Assembly (NCBI RefSeq): GCF_029223545.1
Contig: NZ_CP097870.1
Coordinates: 620,001 to 684,000, forward strand
Length of the DNA stretch: 64,000 bases
Direction of reading: 5' to 3'
From: Thauera sp. GDN1
GTDB lineage: Bacteria; Pseudomonadota; Gammaproteobacteria; Burkholderiales; Rhodocyclaceae
Shown: piece by piece, positions 62,293-64,000 of the stretch
How positions within the stretch are numbered: position 1 is the stretch's first letter
How the letters are laid out: each line of letters begins with the position of its first letter
The notes under the pieces: model-generated
What the model was told of the DNA's origin: nothing
Seen by the model: the letters and a program-made list of their open reading frames with translations, nothing else
The model's database searches: none
Made by a program: the position numbers and the translations under genes

Positions 62293-63282
62293 TCAGATGA
62301 CCTTGGCCAGCATCAAGTCGTGGGTGGTGAGCGCGCCGGCGAGGCAGCCGTCCTCGTCGATGACCAGCAACTGGCTGATGCGCATGCGCTCCATGGCCTC
62401 GGCGGCCTCGACCGCGAGCGCGCCGGGGCCGATGCTGCGCGGATTGCGGCTCATGACCTCGCTGACGCGGGCGGTGCGCACGTCCACGCCCTTTTCCAGC
62501 GCCCGGCGCAGGTCGCCGTCGGTGAAGATGCCCTGCGGCAGGCCGGCGCTGTCGACGATCGCGGTCATGCCCATGCCGCCGGCGGTCATCGCCAGCAGGG
62601 CCTGGGTGAGCGGGACGTCGGCGGCTACCTGCGGCACAGCATCCGCCGGGCGCATGACGTCGCCGACGTGGGTCAGCAGGCGGCGGCCGAGTGCGCCGCC
62701 CGGGTGCGAGCGCGCGAAGTCCTCGGCGGCGAAGCCGCGCGCGTCGAGCAGCGCGACCGCGAGCGCATCGCCGAGCGCGAGCGCGGCGGTGGTGCTGGCG
62801 GTGGGGGCGAGGTTGAGCGGGCAGGCTTCCTCGGCCACCGCCGCCTCGAGATGCACGTCGGCCTCGCGCGCGAGCGGCGACTCGGCTTTGCCGGTCATCG
62901 CGATCAGGCGCGCGCCCTGGCGCTTGACCAGCGGCAGGATCATCAGCAGTTCCTCGCTCGAGCCGGAGTTCGACAGCGCGATCACCACGTCCTCGGCGGT
63001 GATCATGCCGAGGTCGCCATGCGCGGCCTCGGCCGCATGCACGAAGTAGGCCGGCGTGCCGGTGCTCGCCAGCGTGGCGGCGATCTTGCGCGCGATGTGG
63101 CCGGACTTGCCGATGCCGGTCACGATGACGCGGCCATGGCGCTTGAGGATGATGTCGACCGCGCGTTCGAACTCGGTGCCGACGCGGTCGGCGAGCGCGG
63201 CGACGGCCTCGGCCTCGATGCGCAGCACGCGGCGGGCGAGGGCGACGGCGCGGCTGTCGGCGGAAGCGGAAATTGGGTCCAT
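62293..63282 (-). CDS. kdsD: Arabinose-5-phosphate isomerase (KpsF/GutQ family)
   Basis: Converts ribulose 5-phosphate to arabinose 5-phosphate, the precursor of KDO in LPS. It has 329 residues: a sugar-isomerase (SIS) domain with VIVTGIGKSGHIARKIAATL and ALSNSGSSEELL, then two CBS domains (about 210-325). The stop touches the lptC start. In many relatives kdsC lies between kdsD and lptC; it is absent here. Confidence 0.93.
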   Translation of the reverse strand: MDPISASADSRAVALARRVLRIEAEAVAALADRVGTEFERAVDIILKRHGRVIVTGIGKSGHIARKIAATLASTGTPAYFVHAAEAAHGDLGMITAEDVVIALSNSGSSEELLMILPLVKRQGARLIAMTGKAESPLAREADVHLEAAVAEEACPLNLAPTASTTAALALGDALAVALLDARGFAAEDFARSHPGGALGRRLLTHVGDVMRPADAVPQVAADVPLTQALLAMTAGGMGMTAIVDSAGLPQGIFTDGDLRRALEKGVDVRTARVSEVMSRNPRSIGPGALAVEAAEAMERMRISQLLVIDEDGCLAGALTTHDLMLAKVI

Positions 63283-63437
63283 GGAATCGATGCTTTACAC
63301 TGGCACAGGAAGGAGGGCGGCGCAGCCGGCGGCCGGATGCAGACGCGATGCGGCCCGCGCCCGATCTGATCGCCGGATTGTATAACAAACACCCGGGACG
63401 CCGCCCGGCGCGCCCGCTGCGCCCGACCCTCGCCACC

Positions 63438-64000
63438 ATGCTCAATACGCTCGAATTCGTGGTCCTGCTGCTCGCGGCGGCGGTCGTCATGGTCGCCCTG
63501 TTCCGCAGCATGAATCTGCCGCCGGTGCTGGGCTACCTGCTGGTCGGGGCGATCGGCGGGCCGCATGCGCTGAATCTGATGCAGGAGTCCGCCGGGGCGC
63601 GCCATCTGGCCGAATTCGGCGTCGTGTTCCTGATGTTCTCCATCGGCCTCGAGTTCTCGCTCGCGCGCCTGCTGGCGATGAAGCGCATCGTGTTCGGCCT
63701 CGGCCTGGTGCAGGTGCTGGCCAGCATCGCGCTCGTCACCGTGCTCGGCCGCCTGCTCGGACTGGGCTGGATCGCCGCGTTCGCGCTCGGCGGCACGCTG
63801 GCGATGTCCTCCACCGCCATCCTCTCCAAGCTCCTCGCCGACCGCATGGAGCTCGACAGCCGCCACGGCCGCGAGGTCATCGGCGTGCTGCTGTTCCAGG
63901 ACATCGCGGTGGTGCCGCTGCTGATCCTGCTGCCGGCGCTGTCGCGCCCGGCGGAGGAACTGCTGTTCACGCTCGGCCTGGCCGCGCTCAAGGCGGTGCT
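63438..64000 (+). CDS. Kef-type (CPA2) cation:proton antiporter, N-terminal part
   Basis: The first 187 codons of a membrane transporter that runs off the window. It opens MLNTLEFVVLLLAAAVVMV, with FRSMNLPPVLGYLLVGAIGG, the KefB/KefC-like second helix. The motifs FSIGLEFSLARLLAM and TLAMSSTAILSKLLADR follow, then the family's FQDIAVVPLLIL. The regulatory and TrkA-N parts, if any, are outside. It is divergent from kdsD, a linkage known in betaproteobacteria. Potassium is the likely ion, by homology. Confidence 0.9.
   Translation, partial: MLNTLEFVVLLLAAAVVMVALFRSMNLPPVLGYLLVGAIGGPHALNLMQESAGARHLAEFGVVFLMFSIGLEFSLARLLAMKRIVFGLGLVQVLASIALVTVLGRLLGLGWIAAFALGGTLAMSSTAILSKLLADRMELDSRHGREVIGVLLFQDIAVVPLLILLPALSRPAEELLFTLGLAALKAV

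Overview
The window is 64 kb of high-GC bacterial chromosome packed with housekeeping genes. The gene content points to a betaproteobacterium, most likely Rhodocyclales/Zoogloeaceae (Thauera- or Azoarcus-like): a phasin with an alanine/lysine-rich tail, birA-coaX linkage, NtrBC beside glnA with a DUF4124 protein between them, LptC/LptA beside KdsD, and an AhpC/AhpF pair. The organism call is inference from gene content and base composition; no rRNA is present. No insertion sequence, prophage, integrase or CRISPR array was seen.

Layout. 1-3561 (minus): a truncated secreted or anchored protein, a TrpB2-type tryptophan synthase beta chain, CoaX and BirA. 3653-8524 (minus): the nitrogen-control block ntrC, ntrB, a DUF4124 protein and glnA, with a recognisable sigma-54 promoter and four NtrC-type palindromes. 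8515-18530: CDF transporter, rhodanese, NadA, an EEP-family nuclease or phosphatase, cardiolipin synthase ClsB, a CoA-binding protein, GluQ, a DMT transporter, YchF and an Ap4A phosphorylase. 18537-24317 (minus): Pth, L25, Prs, tRNA-Gln, IspE, LolB and a TPR lipoprotein. 24494-27444 (plus): MutM and a dynamin-like GTPase. 27534-31712 (minus): ferredoxin, CoaD, RsmD and two M16 peptidase-family proteins. 31876-39356 (plus): FtsY-FtsE-FtsX, AhpC-AhpF and an exporter-type ABC protein. 39365-47734: a GHSCP-motif protein, a CoA transferase, a cation transporter, ChrA, NdpA, a GH5 enzyme and an SbmA/YddA-type ABC protein whose ATPase motifs are all degraded. 47893-59310: tRNA-Met(CAT), a small exported protein, MiaB, PhoH, a YbeY with an N-terminal extension, CorC, Lnt, GlyQ, GlyS, GmhB, PlsC and pterin dehydratase. 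59469-64000: phasin, enoyl-CoA hydratase, LptA, LptC, KdsD and the start of a Kef-type antiporter.

How the parts work together. NtrB/NtrC sense and transmit nitrogen status, and the sites upstream of glnA and around ntrC suggest a closed regulatory loop. MiaB-PhoH-YbeY-CorC-Lnt is the familiar RNA-maturation/envelope cluster, followed by both subunits of glycyl-tRNA synthetase. FtsY and FtsEX join membrane targeting to septal wall activation. AhpC and AhpF form a peroxidase/reductase pair preceded by an OxyR-like site. LptA, LptC, KdsD, GmhB and PlsC all serve outer-membrane lipid or LPS assembly.

No wholly new multi-gene system is evident. The best leads are the degenerate ABC 'ATPase', the YbeY fusion with a possible internal start at the usual YbeY length, an NtrC palindrome written into the NtrC linker codons, PhaR-like palindromes flanking a consensus phasin promoter, and REP-like palindromes, one of which forms the end of the lnt gene.
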